Assembly (NCBI GenBank): GCA_024742355.1
Contig: JANSYM010000003.1
Coordinates: forward strand, 201,351 to 265,350
From: Hyphomonadaceae bacterium
Lineage (GTDB): Bacteria > Pseudomonadota > Alphaproteobacteria > Caulobacterales > Hyphomonadaceae
Direction: 5' to 3'
Length of the DNA stretch: 64,000 bases
The translations under genes were made by a program, and so were the position numbers. The notes beneath the pieces were generated by a model. That model was not told where the DNA came from. It worked only from the letters and a program-made list of their open reading frames with translations, and searched no databases. Of this stretch, positions 8,249 to 18,538 are shown in pieces. Position 1 is the stretch's first letter. Each line of letters opens with the position of its first letter.

Positions 8249-10555
8249 ATGAATAACGCAATGATCTCGAGGCGCACGCGTCTTCTCGGGCAGGCCTCTG
8301 TCCTGGCATTTGCAGGATTGCTCGCTGGCTTTCCCGCAATGGCGCAGATCGAGACCGCAGATGACAGCTCGGATATGAAGCTCCAGACTGTCACGGTGAC
8401 CGCGCAAAAGAGGACTGAGAACCTGCAGGACGTTCCTGCCAGCCTTCAAGTTCTCGGCGGTTCGGAACTCGATGCTCAGGGCGTCAGCAATTTCGAAGAC
8501 TATGTCGCTCTGTTACCGAGTGTATCTTTCGCAGGACAAGGGCCTGGGAACAGTCAGGTCTTTATGCGGGGCATTTCCTCCGGCGGAGACGGCAACAAGT
8601 CTGGTTCGAGTCCAAGCGTTGCAGTCTATCTTGATGATCAGCCCGTGACTTCGATCGGGCGTGTTCTGGACGTCCACATGTACGACATAGCTCGAGTCGA
8701 AGCTGTTGCCGGTCCTCAAGGCACGCTGTACGGTGCAGGGTCTCAGGCTGGCACGCTCCGCATCATCACCAACGCACCAAACAGTGATGGTTTCGAGGCA
8801 GGCTACGATCTCTCGGTCGGCACAACAGAAGACGGAAGTGAGAGCTACTCGGCTGAGGGCTTTGTCAATGTTCCCTTCTCAGATCGCGCTGCTCTGCGTC
8901 TCGTCGGGTGGACCTCCCGCGACGGAGGCTACATCGACAATGTCCCGGCCATGACAGCCTTCACGTTTGGTGGAATCACGGTCGATAATGCTCCTTTTGT
9001 TGAAGAAGACTTCAATACAGAAGACAATTACGGCGCGCGCGCTGCCCTCAGGATTGATCTGAACGAAAATTGGACAGCTACGGCAAAGGTCATGCGGCAA
9101 AGCCAGAAAACCAATGGTGTCTGGGACCACGATCCAGATGATATTGGTGACCTCGAAGTCGCCCGCTTCTTCGAAGACCGTGGCAAGGACGAATTCACTC
9201 AGGCAGGCGTCACAGTTGAAGGTGAGGTTGGCGGTTTGCAGCTCACCTATGCCGGATCCTATCTTGATCGCGAGGTTGAATATGACGTCGATTACTCCGC
9301 CTACGCTGAATACTCAGCCTATATCCCCTATTATACGTGCTACAGCTCGGGAACGCTGGACGCGGCAACATGTACGGATCCTCGCATCCAGTATGACAGT
9401 GATGACACCTATGAAACCATGACGCATGAATTGCGTGTTCAGAACGACGAAACCAACCGTTTCCGCTTTATAACAGGCCTGTTCTACCAGCAGGCTGAAC
9501 ATGATTACCTTAATATCTGGCACATCCCCTCGATTCCTGCTGATCGCAGCGTGAATGCCAACCCGCTGCTCAGCGGCTATCCTAATGATGCGTACTTCAT
9601 CACCGACCAAGTTCGCACTGAAACGGAAACAGCGCTGTTTGGCGAGGTGTCTTTCGATTTCACGGACCGGCTAACCGGCACGCTCGGGGCGCGCTTCTTC
9701 GAGACGGAGAGCGATCTGGTGGGGGCGGTTGGAACTCTCTTTTCAGGCAGCCCACTGATCGATCTCTCTTCAGGGGAAAGCGGAGAGGTGTTCAAGGCGA
9801 ATCTTAGCTACAACTTCACGCCTGACGTGTTGTTCTATGTAACGGTTTCGGAAGGGTTCCGCCCGGGCGGCAACAACAGGGCCTCGACCTCCAACATCCC
9901 GGCTGTTTATCAATCGGACCTCATCACCAATTACGAAGTCGGATGGAAATCCACTTTCTGGGATGGGCGAGCGCGTTGGAATGGCTCCGTGTTTCATATG
10001 GACTGGGAAGACATCCAGATTACGCGGTTTGATCCCGCTGAATCCTTTCTGGGTCTAACAGCCAATGTCGGCGCCGCCCAATCGCGTGGCATCGAGACAG
10101 ACTTTTCTATCCTTCTGACTGAAGGATTTCAGGTGAATGGTGCAGCGTCGTGGATTGATGCTGAGCTGACGGAAGATTATGTTCGCAACCTCTCGACCGG
10201 AAATGTGGACGCTCCCACCGGTACCGAATTGCCAGATATTCCACGGTTTAAACTTGCCCTGACAGGTCGCTATGACTTCGAGTTAGCAGGTATCGACGCT
10301 TTTGCGCAGGGTAGCTATCGTTTCGTCGGCGAACGCTATAATGACCTGTTCGTCGCGGCGCGTCAGGAACAGGATGCCTACTCGGTCGTCAACTTGTCTG
10401 CGGGTTTTGACCGGGAGACGTGGGGAGCAAGCCTGTATATCACCAATGTCACCAATGAGCGCGCTGAACTAAATCGAAATGCTGCGACTTTTGATGAGCG
10501 AATAACAACCAACCGGCCGCGAACGGTTGGAGTGAACCTGTATCAACGGTTTTGA
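8249..10555 (+). CDS. TonB-dependent outer-membrane receptor
   Basis: A 768-residue receptor importing a scarce or bulky substrate across the outer membrane with TonB energy. It has a signal peptide ending near AMA-Q (residue 33), a TonB-box-like LQTVTVTAQKR (45-55), a plug domain (about 56-170, with GPQGTLYGAGSQAGTLRIIT) and a beta-barrel ending in the typical terminal phenylalanine (YQRF). A strong GGGAGG precedes the ATG. A hairpin followed by GTTTT lies just after the stop. It resembles the broad-specificity Caulobacterales/Sphingomonadales receptors, not a dedicated siderophore receptor; the substrate cannot be read from sequence. Confidence 0.95.
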   Translation: MNNAMISRRTRLLGQASVLAFAGLLAGFPAMAQIETADDSSDMKLQTVTVTAQKRTENLQDVPASLQVLGGSELDAQGVSNFEDYVALLPSVSFAGQGPGNSQVFMRGISSGGDGNKSGSSPSVAVYLDDQPVTSIGRVLDVHMYDIARVEAVAGPQGTLYGAGSQAGTLRIITNAPNSDGFEAGYDLSVGTTEDGSESYSAEGFVNVPFSDRAALRLVGWTSRDGGYIDNVPAMTAFTFGGITVDNAPFVEEDFNTEDNYGARAALRIDLNENWTATAKVMRQSQKTNGVWDHDPDDIGDLEVARFFEDRGKDEFTQAGVTVEGEVGGLQLTYAGSYLDREVEYDVDYSAYAEYSAYIPYYTCYSSGTLDAATCTDPRIQYDSDDTYETMTHELRVQNDETNRFRFITGLFYQQAEHDYLNIWHIPSIPADRSVNANPLLSGYPNDAYFITDQVRTETETALFGEVSFDFTDRLTGTLGARFFETESDLVGAVGTLFSGSPLIDLSSGESGEVFKANLSYNFTPDVLFYVTVSEGFRPGGNNRASTSNIPAVYQSDLITNYEVGWKSTFWDGRARWNGSVFHMDWEDIQITRFDPAESFLGLTANVGAAQSRGIETDFSILLTEGFQVNGAASWIDAELTEDYVRNLSTGNVDAPTGTELPDIPRFKLALTGRYDFELAGIDAFAQGSYRFVGERYNDLFVAARQEQDAYSVVNLSAGFDRETWGASLYITNVTNERAELNRNAATFDERITTNRPRTVGVNLYQRF

Positions 10556-10565
10556 TAATTCTCCA

Positions 10566-10604
10566 GGCCCGTCACGGACAAGAGCGCCTTGGCGGGCCGT
10601 TTTG
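10566..10604 (+). terminator. Probable terminator after the TonB receptor
   Basis: GGCCCG (10566-10571) pairs with CGGGCC (10593-10598), followed by GTTTTG. The inner part can pair further. It lies 10 bases past the receptor stop. Confidence 0.5.
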
Positions 10605-10695
10605 CACTTGAAAGTACAGCTGCAGCTCATGAGACAGTCGAGGCTGCGCCTAAACAGGCAATAGTTTGATCATGGTCTGAGGTTTCGAACATCTG

Positions 10696-11148
10696 ATGCA
10701 GCTCGTTCCCTTTATGAAATTTCGCAATTCCCTGGCGCAGGTACAGGATATTGGCCAAACACCCTATGGTCGACGTATCACCTACATCACTGGTGAAGGC
10801 CGGTTCGAAGGCCCGAAACTGCGAGGCCGTATCCTGCCCGGCGGTGGGGACTGGCTCCTGAAAGGCGAATATGGACTTTCCAGACTGGACGTCCGCAAAA
10901 CCTTCGAAACTGAGGATTCTGCTCTCATCCATGTCACCTATACGGGACTATATCGCTTCAACGAAACGGTGACCGCACGACTCGAATCGGGACAGGCAAG
11001 CGATTTTGGTGACACCCTATTCGTCACGCAGGTACAATTTGATACAGGCGATCGCCGCTACGCTTGGCTCAACGAAACGCTCGCAGTCGGACAAGGACGC
11101 GAAACCTGTGACGGGGTTGAGTACCGTGTCTCCGCGATAATTGTTTGA
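10696..11148 (+). CDS. DUF3237 domain protein
   Basis: A 150-residue soluble protein of the DUF3237 family, predicted to form a small beta-barrel. It begins MQLVPFMKF and carries the family pattern GEGRFEGPKLRG-x-ILPGGGDWLL (about 34-55) and a central HVTYTGLYRF strand. No biochemical function is established for most members; they recur in catabolic clusters for aromatics or steroids, which fits this location. It follows the TonB-receptor terminator and has no close partner downstream, so it may be a separate transcript. Confidence 0.8.
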   Translation: MQLVPFMKFRNSLAQVQDIGQTPYGRRITYITGEGRFEGPKLRGRILPGGGDWLLKGEYGLSRLDVRKTFETEDSALIHVTYTGLYRFNETVTARLESGQASDFGDTLFVTQVQFDTGDRRYAWLNETLAVGQGRETCDGVEYRVSAIIV

Positions 11149-11370
11149 GATATTCGTTGCGACTCGGTGTTTAATCTAGAGAACGGTTGAACCTGACCCG
11201 CTTGGCTGCTCTGCGTTTCGGTTCTGCTGAGTAATGAAATCATTCGAACGCGCGTTCAGCTGAGACGCGAGTCCTCGTGTCCTCCCAATTTCGTCAGAGC
11301 CGATCCCAACTCGAAATATGGGCCAGTTTTTCTGGTGCAGACCAAATTTCAGTTCGAATCCACATGCAAA

Positions 11371-11845
11371 CTATTTTACACGGATAGGAAGATTGGGATT
11401 GAACTGGGTTGCAGCGCGCCACATCCACTCCAGTGGACCATACTGAAAAAAGCGGAACCATAGATTTGCACCAGCGACTTGAATCGCGAAGCCAATCACC
11501 GCGACGAGTGCCATTTGCATCGCGGTAACATCGTCCCAGAGCCCGAAGCCAAAATTGTAGAAAATCGGGACAAAAACTATCGATTGACCAATGTATAAAG
11601 TCAGGCTCATTCGACCAGCATTAGCTAGCGCAGAGAGCAATCTGCCGCGAAGCAAATACCAGACCTCAAAAAAGATCGCAGTTTGCACAATCATGAATAT
11701 CAAATTGATCCACCCCGCAACCAGGTTGGACGCGTAAAAATTGGTGCCCCAATATGCGTTTGGCGGGAACAAGGAGACCAGCGCATCCTGGCTGCTATAT
11801 AGAGCTATCGTGGCGCAGCGCGGCGGGACCCGACCGCTTCAAGCT
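11371..11845 (-). pseudogene. DUF418 membrane protein, C-terminal remnant
   Basis: The readable frame encodes the C-terminal part of a DUF418 membrane protein: several hydrophobic helices and the family-like stretch AGRMSLTLYIGQS. The frame can be followed upstream from a TTG at 11772 to about 11845, through DALVSLFPPNAYWG, before an in-frame TGA. The N-terminal two thirds of a normal DUF418 protein of about 400 residues is missing. There is no convincing start or ribosome site. It looks like a gene cut by recombination, leaving a scar between the DUF3237 and SDR genes. Confidence 0.65.
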
Positions 11846-12268
11846 TCAAATGAACGCTTGCGCACCGGCTTGATCGCCGAGCTAGGAGGAATGCAGGCGA
11901 GAGCATGCTCCGCTCAAAGATTGGCGGTGAAGGTTGAATAAAATTCAACTCGAGGCGAAATTTTTAAAGTCGTTTCTGATGGCACTCTGAGATATCGTTT
12001 GGCAAGTTCATCGGAAAACCTCATTCGTAGAAGGACCGGAAACTATGATCGCCGCGCCTCAATTGAGTTCTTCTTGTGCTTCGCATGCTATGCACTGCAG
12101 GGTGTTATCGCTGAACGAGCGACAGCTGTTTGGATACAGTTCAAGAGCTCGTGTTGTGAGTTCGGTTTTCTTTCAGCGCGCAATGCGTCCATTCGAGCTT
12201 GGAACCCGCGCGCGAGATCGTCAGATTGTCTTTCGGAGCGGCGTATGGCTGGATTAACAGGGGCGATC
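11846..12268. other. Gene-free stretch upstream of the SDR gene
   Basis: A plus-strand open frame runs from about 11999 into the SDR gene, but its first 90 codons show no family features and the SDR has a good start with Shine-Dalgarno at 12269. The stretch probably holds the promoter of the SDR-to-hydratase series and debris from the DUF418 truncation. No further gene is supported. Confidence 0.5.
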
Positions 12269-13096
12269 ATGGACGGTTCACAAACTTTCGAGCGGCCGGA
12301 TAATCAACGCGGTGGGTCGGAAGAGTCGCTTGGCATTGCAATTGTGACTGGCGCAGCGTCGGGAATTGGCGAAGCGGTCGCGCGCAAGTTGGCCTCAGAA
12401 AATTGGACGGTTCATATCTGCGACATCGATGCGAACGCTTTAAAGCGATTTTCTGATCGTCACCCGAACATTCATACTTCTGTTGCCAGCGTATCAAACC
12501 CCGCCGATGTTCAAAGCGTGGTCCAAGGCGTGCTGGAAAAGCATGGACGGATAGATGCCTTGATCAACAATGCAGGCATTTCCGGCATGACCGCTCCAGT
12601 CGAAGAATTCGATATCGAAGACTGGCGACGCACGATCGACATAAACGTGAACGGTAGTTTCTATTTTGTCCGCGAAGTGGTGCCAGCCATGAAAGCGGCT
12701 GGAAAAGGCGCGATTATCAATATCGCCTCGACCGCCGCTTTGTTTGGCTATCCCCAACGCTCAGCATACGCCGCAGCAAAATGGGCGATCCTGGGATTTA
12801 CCAAGACCCTCGCGATGGAACTTGGTCCCTTCGGAATTCGCGCGAATGCGATCTGCCCAGGCTCGGTCGAAGGACCGCGTATTGATGGCGTGATTGAGCG
12901 GGACGCGGCAAAACGCGGTGTCAAACCTGAAGACGTACGCCGCGTCTACGAGGGACAAGTATCTATGCGCAGTTTTGTAAGCGCGGATGATATCGCAAAC
13001 ATGTGCGCCTTTCTGGCATCCGGCCAGTCTCGCTTCGTTTCCGGGCAGGTAATTGCTGTCGACGGTCACACTGAATCTCTTTCCTTCCCCTTCTAG
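12269..13096 (+). CDS. SDR-family NAD(P)-dependent oxidoreductase
   Basis: A 275-residue classical short-chain dehydrogenase. The cofactor loop is TGAASGIG (27-34), followed by NNAG (100-103), catalytic Ser in NIAS (154) and YAAAK (Y167, K171). An aspartate after the second strand (ICDID, about 52) favours NAD over NADP. I chose the ATG at 12269 because AGGGG sits 5 bases upstream. The gene ends 11 bases before the MDR start and opens the compact plus-strand series of esterase, BCCT carrier and CoA enzymes, so it probably oxidises a hydroxyl group of the imported compound. Confidence 0.92.
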   Translation: MDGSQTFERPDNQRGGSEESLGIAIVTGAASGIGEAVARKLASENWTVHICDIDANALKRFSDRHPNIHTSVASVSNPADVQSVVQGVLEKHGRIDALINNAGISGMTAPVEEFDIEDWRRTIDINVNGSFYFVREVVPAMKAAGKGAIINIASTAALFGYPQRSAYAAAKWAILGFTKTLAMELGPFGIRANAICPGSVEGPRIDGVIERDAAKRGVKPEDVRRVYEGQVSMRSFVSADDIANMCAFLASGQSRFVSGQVIAVDGHTESLSFPF

Positions 13097-13107
13097 TGAG
13101 AACAAAT

Positions 13108-14100
13108 ATGAAAGCCATTTGGTTTGAAGAATTCGGCCCCGCTGCCGATGTGCTAAAAATTGGTGACCAACCGAAGCCCGATATTGAACCCGGAGAAGTT
13201 TTGGTCCGACTCAAGACCAGCGGCCCGAACCCGTCTGACGTCAAAAAGCGAAACGCGTCTTTTCCCAATCTCCTAGATGGCGGGCACGTTATTCCGCACA
13301 GCGATGGCGCAGGTATCATCGAAGCTGTCGGCGAGGGTGTGTCGAGTGACCGTGTCGGTGAACGTGTTTGGGTCTACCAAGCGCAGTACGGTCGGCGGTT
13401 TGGAACAGCAGCGGAATTCGTCTCTGTCGCATCAGAACGAGCGCCCAGATTGCCCGATCAAGCCAGTTTCGAAATTGGAGCCTGTCTGGGGATCCCCGTG
13501 ATGACGGCGCATCGCTGCGTGTTTTCCGATGGCGATGTTAAAGGCAAAACCATCCTTGTTTCCGGCGGAGCGGGCAGGGTTGGATACTATGCCGTTCAGT
13601 GGGCCGCCATGGCCGGCGCAACTGTCATTGCCACTGCGAGCAATGACGACGACAAAGCAGCCTGTATCGACGCGGGCGCGCATCACGTCGTCAATCACCG
13701 ACAAGAAACCTGGCCGGCGGATGTTCTCGCTTTCACAAATGGTGAAAAAATTGACCGCGTTGTCGAAGTCGAGTTTGCCACGAACATCGAAAACGTGCTG
13801 GAGATCATTCGAATTGGTGGCACCATCGCGACATACTCGTCTGGATCAAACCTAAATCCTGTCATTCCGTTTTACCGCATGATGTTCATGGATTTGACCG
13901 TGTACATGGCTATCGTCTACGCCATGCCCGAAGATGCCAAGAGCCAAGCGATCCACGACATCAATAAAGCGCTTGCGTCGAACAAATTGAAACATCGGAT
14001 CGCCGCGACAGTTCCGTTCGAAGACTGCGCGAGGGCGCATGAACTCGTTGAGAATAGCTCGACGCGCGGGTGCGTCATTGTCACCATCGAAGGTGACTAG
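13108..14100 (+). CDS. Zinc-independent MDR / quinone-oxidoreductase-like protein
   Basis: A 330-residue medium-chain reductase/dehydrogenase. The GroES-like N-terminal domain covers 1-125, and the Rossmann domain starts with VSGGAGRVGYYAVQWA (about 151-166). The cysteine set for structural zinc is absent, as in NADPH:quinone reductases and enoyl reductases. It begins 11 bases after the SDR stop (ATG at 13108; a GTG at 13096 is less likely). It lies between an oxidising SDR and an esterase, consistent with a reductive or oxidative step on a CoA-free intermediate, but substrate is unknown. Confidence 0.88.
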   Translation: MKAIWFEEFGPAADVLKIGDQPKPDIEPGEVLVRLKTSGPNPSDVKKRNASFPNLLDGGHVIPHSDGAGIIEAVGEGVSSDRVGERVWVYQAQYGRRFGTAAEFVSVASERAPRLPDQASFEIGACLGIPVMTAHRCVFSDGDVKGKTILVSGGAGRVGYYAVQWAAMAGATVIATASNDDDKAACIDAGAHHVVNHRQETWPADVLAFTNGEKIDRVVEVEFATNIENVLEIIRIGGTIATYSSGSNLNPVIPFYRMMFMDLTVYMAIVYAMPEDAKSQAIHDINKALASNKLKHRIAATVPFEDCARAHELVENSSTRGCVIVTIEGD

Positions 14101-14104
14101 CAGG

Positions 14105-15640
14105 TTGACGAGAGAAGCTTCAATTCCGCTTTCTGTTCTGAGCTTGCTTTGCTGGTTGGCAGCGTGCATGCCAACGCTACCCGGCAGCACTCAGGCTGAT
14201 GCACATGTTGAAGTATCGCAAGGACTGTTGCGAGGGACTGAACTTGGTGAGACGGGCGGCGCATTTTTGGGTGTGCCATTTGCAGCGGCCCCGATGGGTG
14301 AACGCCGCTGGCGCTATCCCGCCCCCCAGGAACCATGGGAAGGAACGAGGGACGCAGTTGCGTTTGCGCCTGCGTGCATGCAAGGCAGCTACATGACTGA
14401 TTGGTACGCCGATGTGATCGGTGATTTTGGCGGCGAACCGGAAACTGCAGCCAAGCCAGTAAGCGAGAGCGAAGATTGCTTGTACTTGAACGTCTGGTCC
14501 CCGGACCTGCAACCGGATACTCCCTTGCCGGTTATGGTCTGGATTCACGGCGGCGGATACTCAGGCGGCTGGACCTACGAACCAAATTACATTGGCGACG
14601 CTTTGTCGGAACGTGGTGTCATCGTCGTGTCGATTGCCTACCGTCTCGGTCCCTTCGGCTACCTTGGACCAGATAGCACGGGTAATTTCGGCCTGATGGA
14701 CCAGATAGTGGCGTTGGAATGGGTTCAGGAGAATATCGGGTCATTTGGCGGTGACGCCAATAATGTAACCCTGTTCGGTGAGTCCGCGGGAGCGGCATCC
14801 ATCGGGACTTTGATTGTTACCCCCAAAGCAGCCGGACTATTCCAAAAAGCGATTCATCAATCTGGCGGGTTTGAATTCATAGAGCCATCAACCAATCGCG
14901 ATATTGCGCCAGCGTTTGAAACCCTCACGGCAGCGCTCGCGCCTCTTGATCCAGCAACTGTCAGCGCGTCTGATCTACTAGAAACGAGCCAGTCAGTGCT
15001 TTCGGGTCATTGGTTTACGCCGGTGGCTGATGGTGCGCTGTTACCAGATCGACCTGACAATCTCCTCGCGCGAGGCGACGTCAATGCCGTTGATTTGATG
15101 ATCGGAACCAATTCAGACGAGTGGCTAATGTCGCTGGATATGTCAGATTTGGATGAGCAAATTGCCGATTGGGGCCATCGTGCGCCCGGCGCTACTGAGA
15201 TGATTTCTGCACTGGTTCAGGAAGCTGGGATCGCCGGCGCGTTGGACCGGCTCGAAACGGCCCATCAAATGAGATGTCCGGGCGCGCGATTGGCCGGCGC
15301 AATGAATGCCGCTGGAAAGCAGGTTTATATGTATCGATTTTCTCGCGTACGGGCGTCCGAAATGGGAGCCAGAATCGGGAGTTACCACGGTGCGGAGATC
15401 CCGTATGTGTTCAATACGCACGATGATTGGTTACCCACCGATGCGGTCGATACAGAACTGACCGATCTGATGATGCAGGCCTGGGTGGAATTTGCGCGAT
15501 CCGGCGATCCATCGCGTTCACAGGATTGGCCCGAATACGGATCCTCAGGGTCGCTCATTGAGTTGGGAGATCAGATTACAGTTTCCAAACCGATCGATCG
15601 TGCTCTTTGCGATCATTTGGGGCGCATAGAGGCTGAGTGA
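14105..15640 (+). CDS. Carboxylesterase type B, probable lipoprotein
   Basis: A type-B carboxylesterase (about 511 residues). Visible marks are CLYLNVWSPD, the oxyanion segment HGGGYSGG, and the nucleophile elbow GESAGAAS; the acidic residue and histidine (GSYHGAEIPYVF) are also present. The N terminus LSVLSLLCWLAAC looks like a lipoprotein signal with lipobox LAAC. No good ATG precedes it except one 61 bases inside the MDR gene, so I propose the TTG at 14105, with GAAGG about 10 bases upstream. Start is uncertain. It probably hydrolyses an ester before import by the adjacent BCCT carrier. Confidence 0.88.
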   Translation: MTREASIPLSVLSLLCWLAACMPTLPGSTQADAHVEVSQGLLRGTELGETGGAFLGVPFAAAPMGERRWRYPAPQEPWEGTRDAVAFAPACMQGSYMTDWYADVIGDFGGEPETAAKPVSESEDCLYLNVWSPDLQPDTPLPVMVWIHGGGYSGGWTYEPNYIGDALSERGVIVVSIAYRLGPFGYLGPDSTGNFGLMDQIVALEWVQENIGSFGGDANNVTLFGESAGAASIGTLIVTPKAAGLFQKAIHQSGGFEFIEPSTNRDIAPAFETLTAALAPLDPATVSASDLLETSQSVLSGHWFTPVADGALLPDRPDNLLARGDVNAVDLMIGTNSDEWLMSLDMSDLDEQIADWGHRAPGATEMISALVQEAGIAGALDRLETAHQMRCPGARLAGAMNAAGKQVYMYRFSRVRASEMGARIGSYHGAEIPYVFNTHDDWLPTDAVDTELTDLMMQAWVEFARSGDPSRSQDWPEYGSSGSLIELGDQITVSKPIDRALCDHLGRIEAE

Positions 15641-15676
15641 GAGCTCATGAAGACCTCAACAAAATAGGATGAGATC

Positions 15677-17173
15677 ATGACAGGCAAACCAGTTGATTGG
15701 GCAACATTTTCGCTTGCCGTAGCCACCGCCCTTGGCGTTGCCATCACGTTGATCCTTTTCAGTGACAGTCTGGGGCCAACCATCGTTGCCATCTATGACT
15801 GGACGGCTTTCAATCTGGGCATTGTCTATCAGCTCGCCGCCATAGGCGCGATGGTGCTCGCCATCTATCTGATTTTCGGCCCATATGGCCGCGTAAAACT
15901 CGGCGCCGAAGATGATGAACCCGATTTCTCGACCCTAAGCTGGGTTGCCATGTTGTTTACCGCCGGTGTCGGCGGTGGACTATTGTACTGGGCCGGAATC
16001 GAGTGGGCCTACTATATCGACTCTCCGCCATTCGACGCGGAGCCACGTTCCAATGAAGCCATCCGTTGGGCAACAAGTTATGGACTGTTTCACTGGGGGC
16101 TGAGTGCCTGGTGTATCTACGGAATCCCTACCATCGGTATCGCCTACGCCTTTTACAATAAGGGCGTGCCTTATTTGCGCTTCAGTGCATCAATCCTCGG
16201 AGATAAATGCAATACGTCCATATGGGGTAAGGTGATTGACCTTAGCTTCATGATCGGACTGATCGGAGGAGCCGCGACAGCGCTCGCACTGACGGTCCCA
16301 GTCATTTCAGCCGGAACATCCGAGCTCACAGGAATCGAACGCAACGTTGCGATGGATCTGGCAGTTATCGCCGTTTGTGTGGGCTTGTTTGGAGTGACAG
16401 TTTATCTTGGGCTTGAGCGAGGGATAAAACGGTTAGCAGATGCGAACTTGTGGCTCGCTCTGATCTTCTTGGCGTTTGTGTTGATCGCCGGACCGACAAC
16501 GTTCATTTTGATGATCGGTACTGAGAGCCTGGGGCATATGCTCTCCAATACCATCTCGATGATTACCTATGCAGACCCAGTCGAAAAGACAGGTTTCGTT
16601 CAGGATTGGACTATTTTCTATTGGGCCTGGTGGTTCGCCTTTGCGCCCTTTGTCGGCATCTTCGTGACGCGCATCTCGAAAGGTCGCACGATCCGTCAAG
16701 TCCTCGCAGGAATGTGCGTGTTCGGTAGTATTGGGGCCTGGGCGTTTTTCATCATTTTTGGAAATTATGCGCTACACCTCGAACTCACGGGTGCTTTGCC
16801 CGTTGTCGACATGGTCAATACCGATGCGGCAAGCGCGATCGCGTCCGTCATATCCGAGCTACCTTTCGGATCAATCGCGTTGGCAATATTCGTAGTTGTG
16901 ACGACGGTATTCGTTGCAACCACCTACAATTCCGCGAGCTACTCCCTCGCTTCAGCGGCCACAAAATCGCTTCACGCAGGTGAGGATCCAGCTCAGTGGC
17001 ATCGTGTTTTCTGGGCGATCGTCCTCGGATTGATGCCGATTGGTTTGATGTTCATTGGCGGCTTGAAAGTCGTCCAGTCTGCGGTTCTGCTTTCTGGTTT
17101 GCCGATCGCGATAGCCGGCGGTTTTATGGCGAAAACTCTACTATCTGATCTTCGCCAAGAGGAGCAAAAATGA
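15677..17173 (+). CDS. BCCT-family transporter
   Basis: A 498-residue, about 12-helix inner-membrane carrier of the betaine/carnitine/choline family. It has the glycine-rich segment [10 protein letters not shown] (96-105) in transmembrane helix 3, the [12 protein letters not shown] stretch, and the tryptophan-rich signature [15 protein letters not shown] (about 313-327) followed by the cytoplasmic [15 protein letters not shown] proteins move quaternary ammonium compounds, and some move DMSP or ectoine. Its last four bases overlap the CoA-transferase start (ATGA), so the two are co-translated. This suggests the pathway substrate carries a trimethylammonium or similar group. Confidence 0.94.
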   Translation: MTGKPVDWATFSLAVATALGVAITLILFSDSLGPTIVAIYDWTAFNLGIVYQLAAIGAMVLAIYLIFGPYGRVKLGAEDDEPDFSTLSWVAMLFTAGVGGGLLYWAGIEWAYYIDSPPFDAEPRSNEAIRWATSYGLFHWGLSAWCIYGIPTIGIAYAFYNKGVPYLRFSASILGDKCNTSIWGKVIDLSFMIGLIGGAATALALTVPVISAGTSELTGIERNVAMDLAVIAVCVGLFGVTVYLGLERGIKRLADANLWLALIFLAFVLIAGPTTFILMIGTESLGHMLSNTISMITYADPVEKTGFVQDWTIFYWAWWFAFAPFVGIFVTRISKGRTIRQVLAGMCVFGSIGAWAFFIIFGNYALHLELTGALPVVDMVNTDAASAIASVISELPFGSIALAIFVVVTTVFVATTYNSASYSLASAATKSLHAGEDPAQWHRVFWAIVLGLMPIGLMFIGGLKVVQSAVLLSGLPIAIAGGFMAKTLLSDLRQEEQK

Positions 17174-17868
17174 GTAAGGTCTTTGAGAGTGCAGGGGCTG
17201 CACTCGAAGGTGTCTTGTTTGACGGAATGTCGATTGCCGCGGGTGGATTTGGCATTTGTGGGATACCTGAAAACTCAATCGCTGCCATTCGTGACGCAGG
17301 AACAAAAGAGCTCACGATCTACTCTAACAATTGCGGTGTGGATGGATTTGGCTTGGGCGTGCTGCTCGAGACGAGGCAGATCCAAAAGATGTGCTCGTCC
17401 TATGTCGGCGAGAATGACCTGTTCATGCAGCAATATCTCTCCGGTGAGCTGGAGCTGGAATTCAACCCGCAAGGCACACTCGCCGAGCGGATGCGCGCGG
17501 GCGGCGCGGGTATTCCCGGCTTCTACACCAAGACCGGTGTCGGCACAGTGATCGCTGAGGGCAAGGAAGTGAAATCCTTCAATGGCGAAGACTTTATCAT
17601 GGAAGAAGGCATCTTTGCCGACCTCGCCATTGTCAAAGCCTGGAAGGCTGACACGACCGGCAATGCGATCTTCCGCAAGACCGCCCGCAACTTCAACCAG
17701 CCGGCAGCTACCTGCGGCAAGGTCTGCGTCATGGAAGTCGAAGAGATTGTGCAGCCGGGCGAGCTTGATCCCGATGCCATCCACATTCCCGGCATCTATG
17801 TGCATCGCCTGGTGCAAGGCACATTTGAGAAGCGGATTGAACAACGCACCGTACGGGAGAAAGCCTAA
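17170..17868 (+). CDS. scoA: 3-oxoacid CoA-transferase subunit A
   Basis: The A subunit (232 residues) of a succinyl-CoA:3-oxoacid-type CoA transferase. The family motif [13 protein letters not shown] is at 21-33, and the protein aligns to full length. The gene overlaps the BCCT gene by four bases and the B-subunit gene by one. From about 17,440 onward the DNA becomes richer in GCC/GGC codons than the flanking genes, suggesting a recombinant segment. Role: activating an acid product by moving CoA from succinyl-CoA. Confidence 0.95.
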   Translation: MSKVFESAGAALEGVLFDGMSIAAGGFGICGIPENSIAAIRDAGTKELTIYSNNCGVDGFGLGVLLETRQIQKMCSSYVGENDLFMQQYLSGELELEFNPQGTLAERMRAGGAGIPGFYTKTGVGTVIAEGKEVKSFNGEDFIMEEGIFADLAIVKAWKADTTGNAIFRKTARNFNQPAATCGKVCVMEVEEIVQPGELDPDAIHIPGIYVHRLVQGTFEKRIEQRTVREKA

Positions 17869-18497
17869 TGCCCTGGGATAGAAACCAAATGGCGGCCCGC
17901 GCTGCGCAAGAGCTGGAAGACGGCATGTATGTCAATCTCGGCATCGGCATCCCGACCCTGGTCGCGAACCATATTCCAGACGGCATGACGGTGACGCTGC
18001 AATCCGAGAATGGCATGCTCGGCATGGGGCCGTTCCCATTTGAGGGCGAGGAAGACGCTGACCTGATCAATGCTGGCAAGCAGACGATTACTGAGCTGCC
18101 GCACACCGCCTATTTCGACAGCGCCACCAGCTTTGGCATGATCCGCGGCGGCAAGATCGCTATGGCCATTCTGGGTGCCATGGAAGTGGCGGAGAATGGC
18201 GACCTCGCCAACTGGATGATCCCCGGCAAACTGGTCAAAGGCATGGGCGGGGCGATGGACCTGGTGGCCGGCGTCGGCCGCGTTGTGGTGATTACCGATC
18301 ACAACAATAAGAAGGGCGAGGCCAAGCTTCTGAAAGAATGCACTTTGCCGCTGACCGGCAAGAATGTGGTCGATCGGATCATTACTGATCTCGGCGTTTT
18401 TGACGTCGTCGAGGGCGGTCTCAAAGTGGTCGAGTTCGCGCCCGACGTTACGCCGAAGATGGTAGCAGAACGAACGGAAGCAAGATTGGTCGAATAG
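17868..18497 (+). CDS. scoB: 3-oxoacid CoA-transferase subunit B
   Basis: The B subunit (209 residues) of the CoA transferase. It has [17 protein letters not shown] and the catalytic glutamate in SENGMLGMG (about 45-52), which forms the glutamyl-CoA thioester. The start overlaps the stop of the A subunit by one base, so the two are translationally coupled and form a heterodimer/heterotetramer. The base composition resembles the chromosomal genes to the right more than the neighbours in this block. Length is normal for the family. Confidence 0.95.
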   Translation: MPWDRNQMAARAAQELEDGMYVNLGIGIPTLVANHIPDGMTVTLQSENGMLGMGPFPFEGEEDADLINAGKQTITELPHTAYFDSATSFGMIRGGKIAMAILGAMEVAENGDLANWMIPGKLVKGMGGAMDLVAGVGRVVVITDHNNKKGEAKLLKECTLPLTGKNVVDRIITDLGVFDVVEGGLKVVEFAPDVTPKMVAERTEARLVE

Positions 18498-18538
18498 GTG
18501 GCGCCTTGTCCAAAGCCGCAAAATTGAAAGGAGTTTCT

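Noticed and set aside
17275-18521. Minus-strand open frames of 189 and 218 codons opposite scoA and scoB
   Set aside because: They are antisense shadows in a GC-rich coding segment and show no domains.
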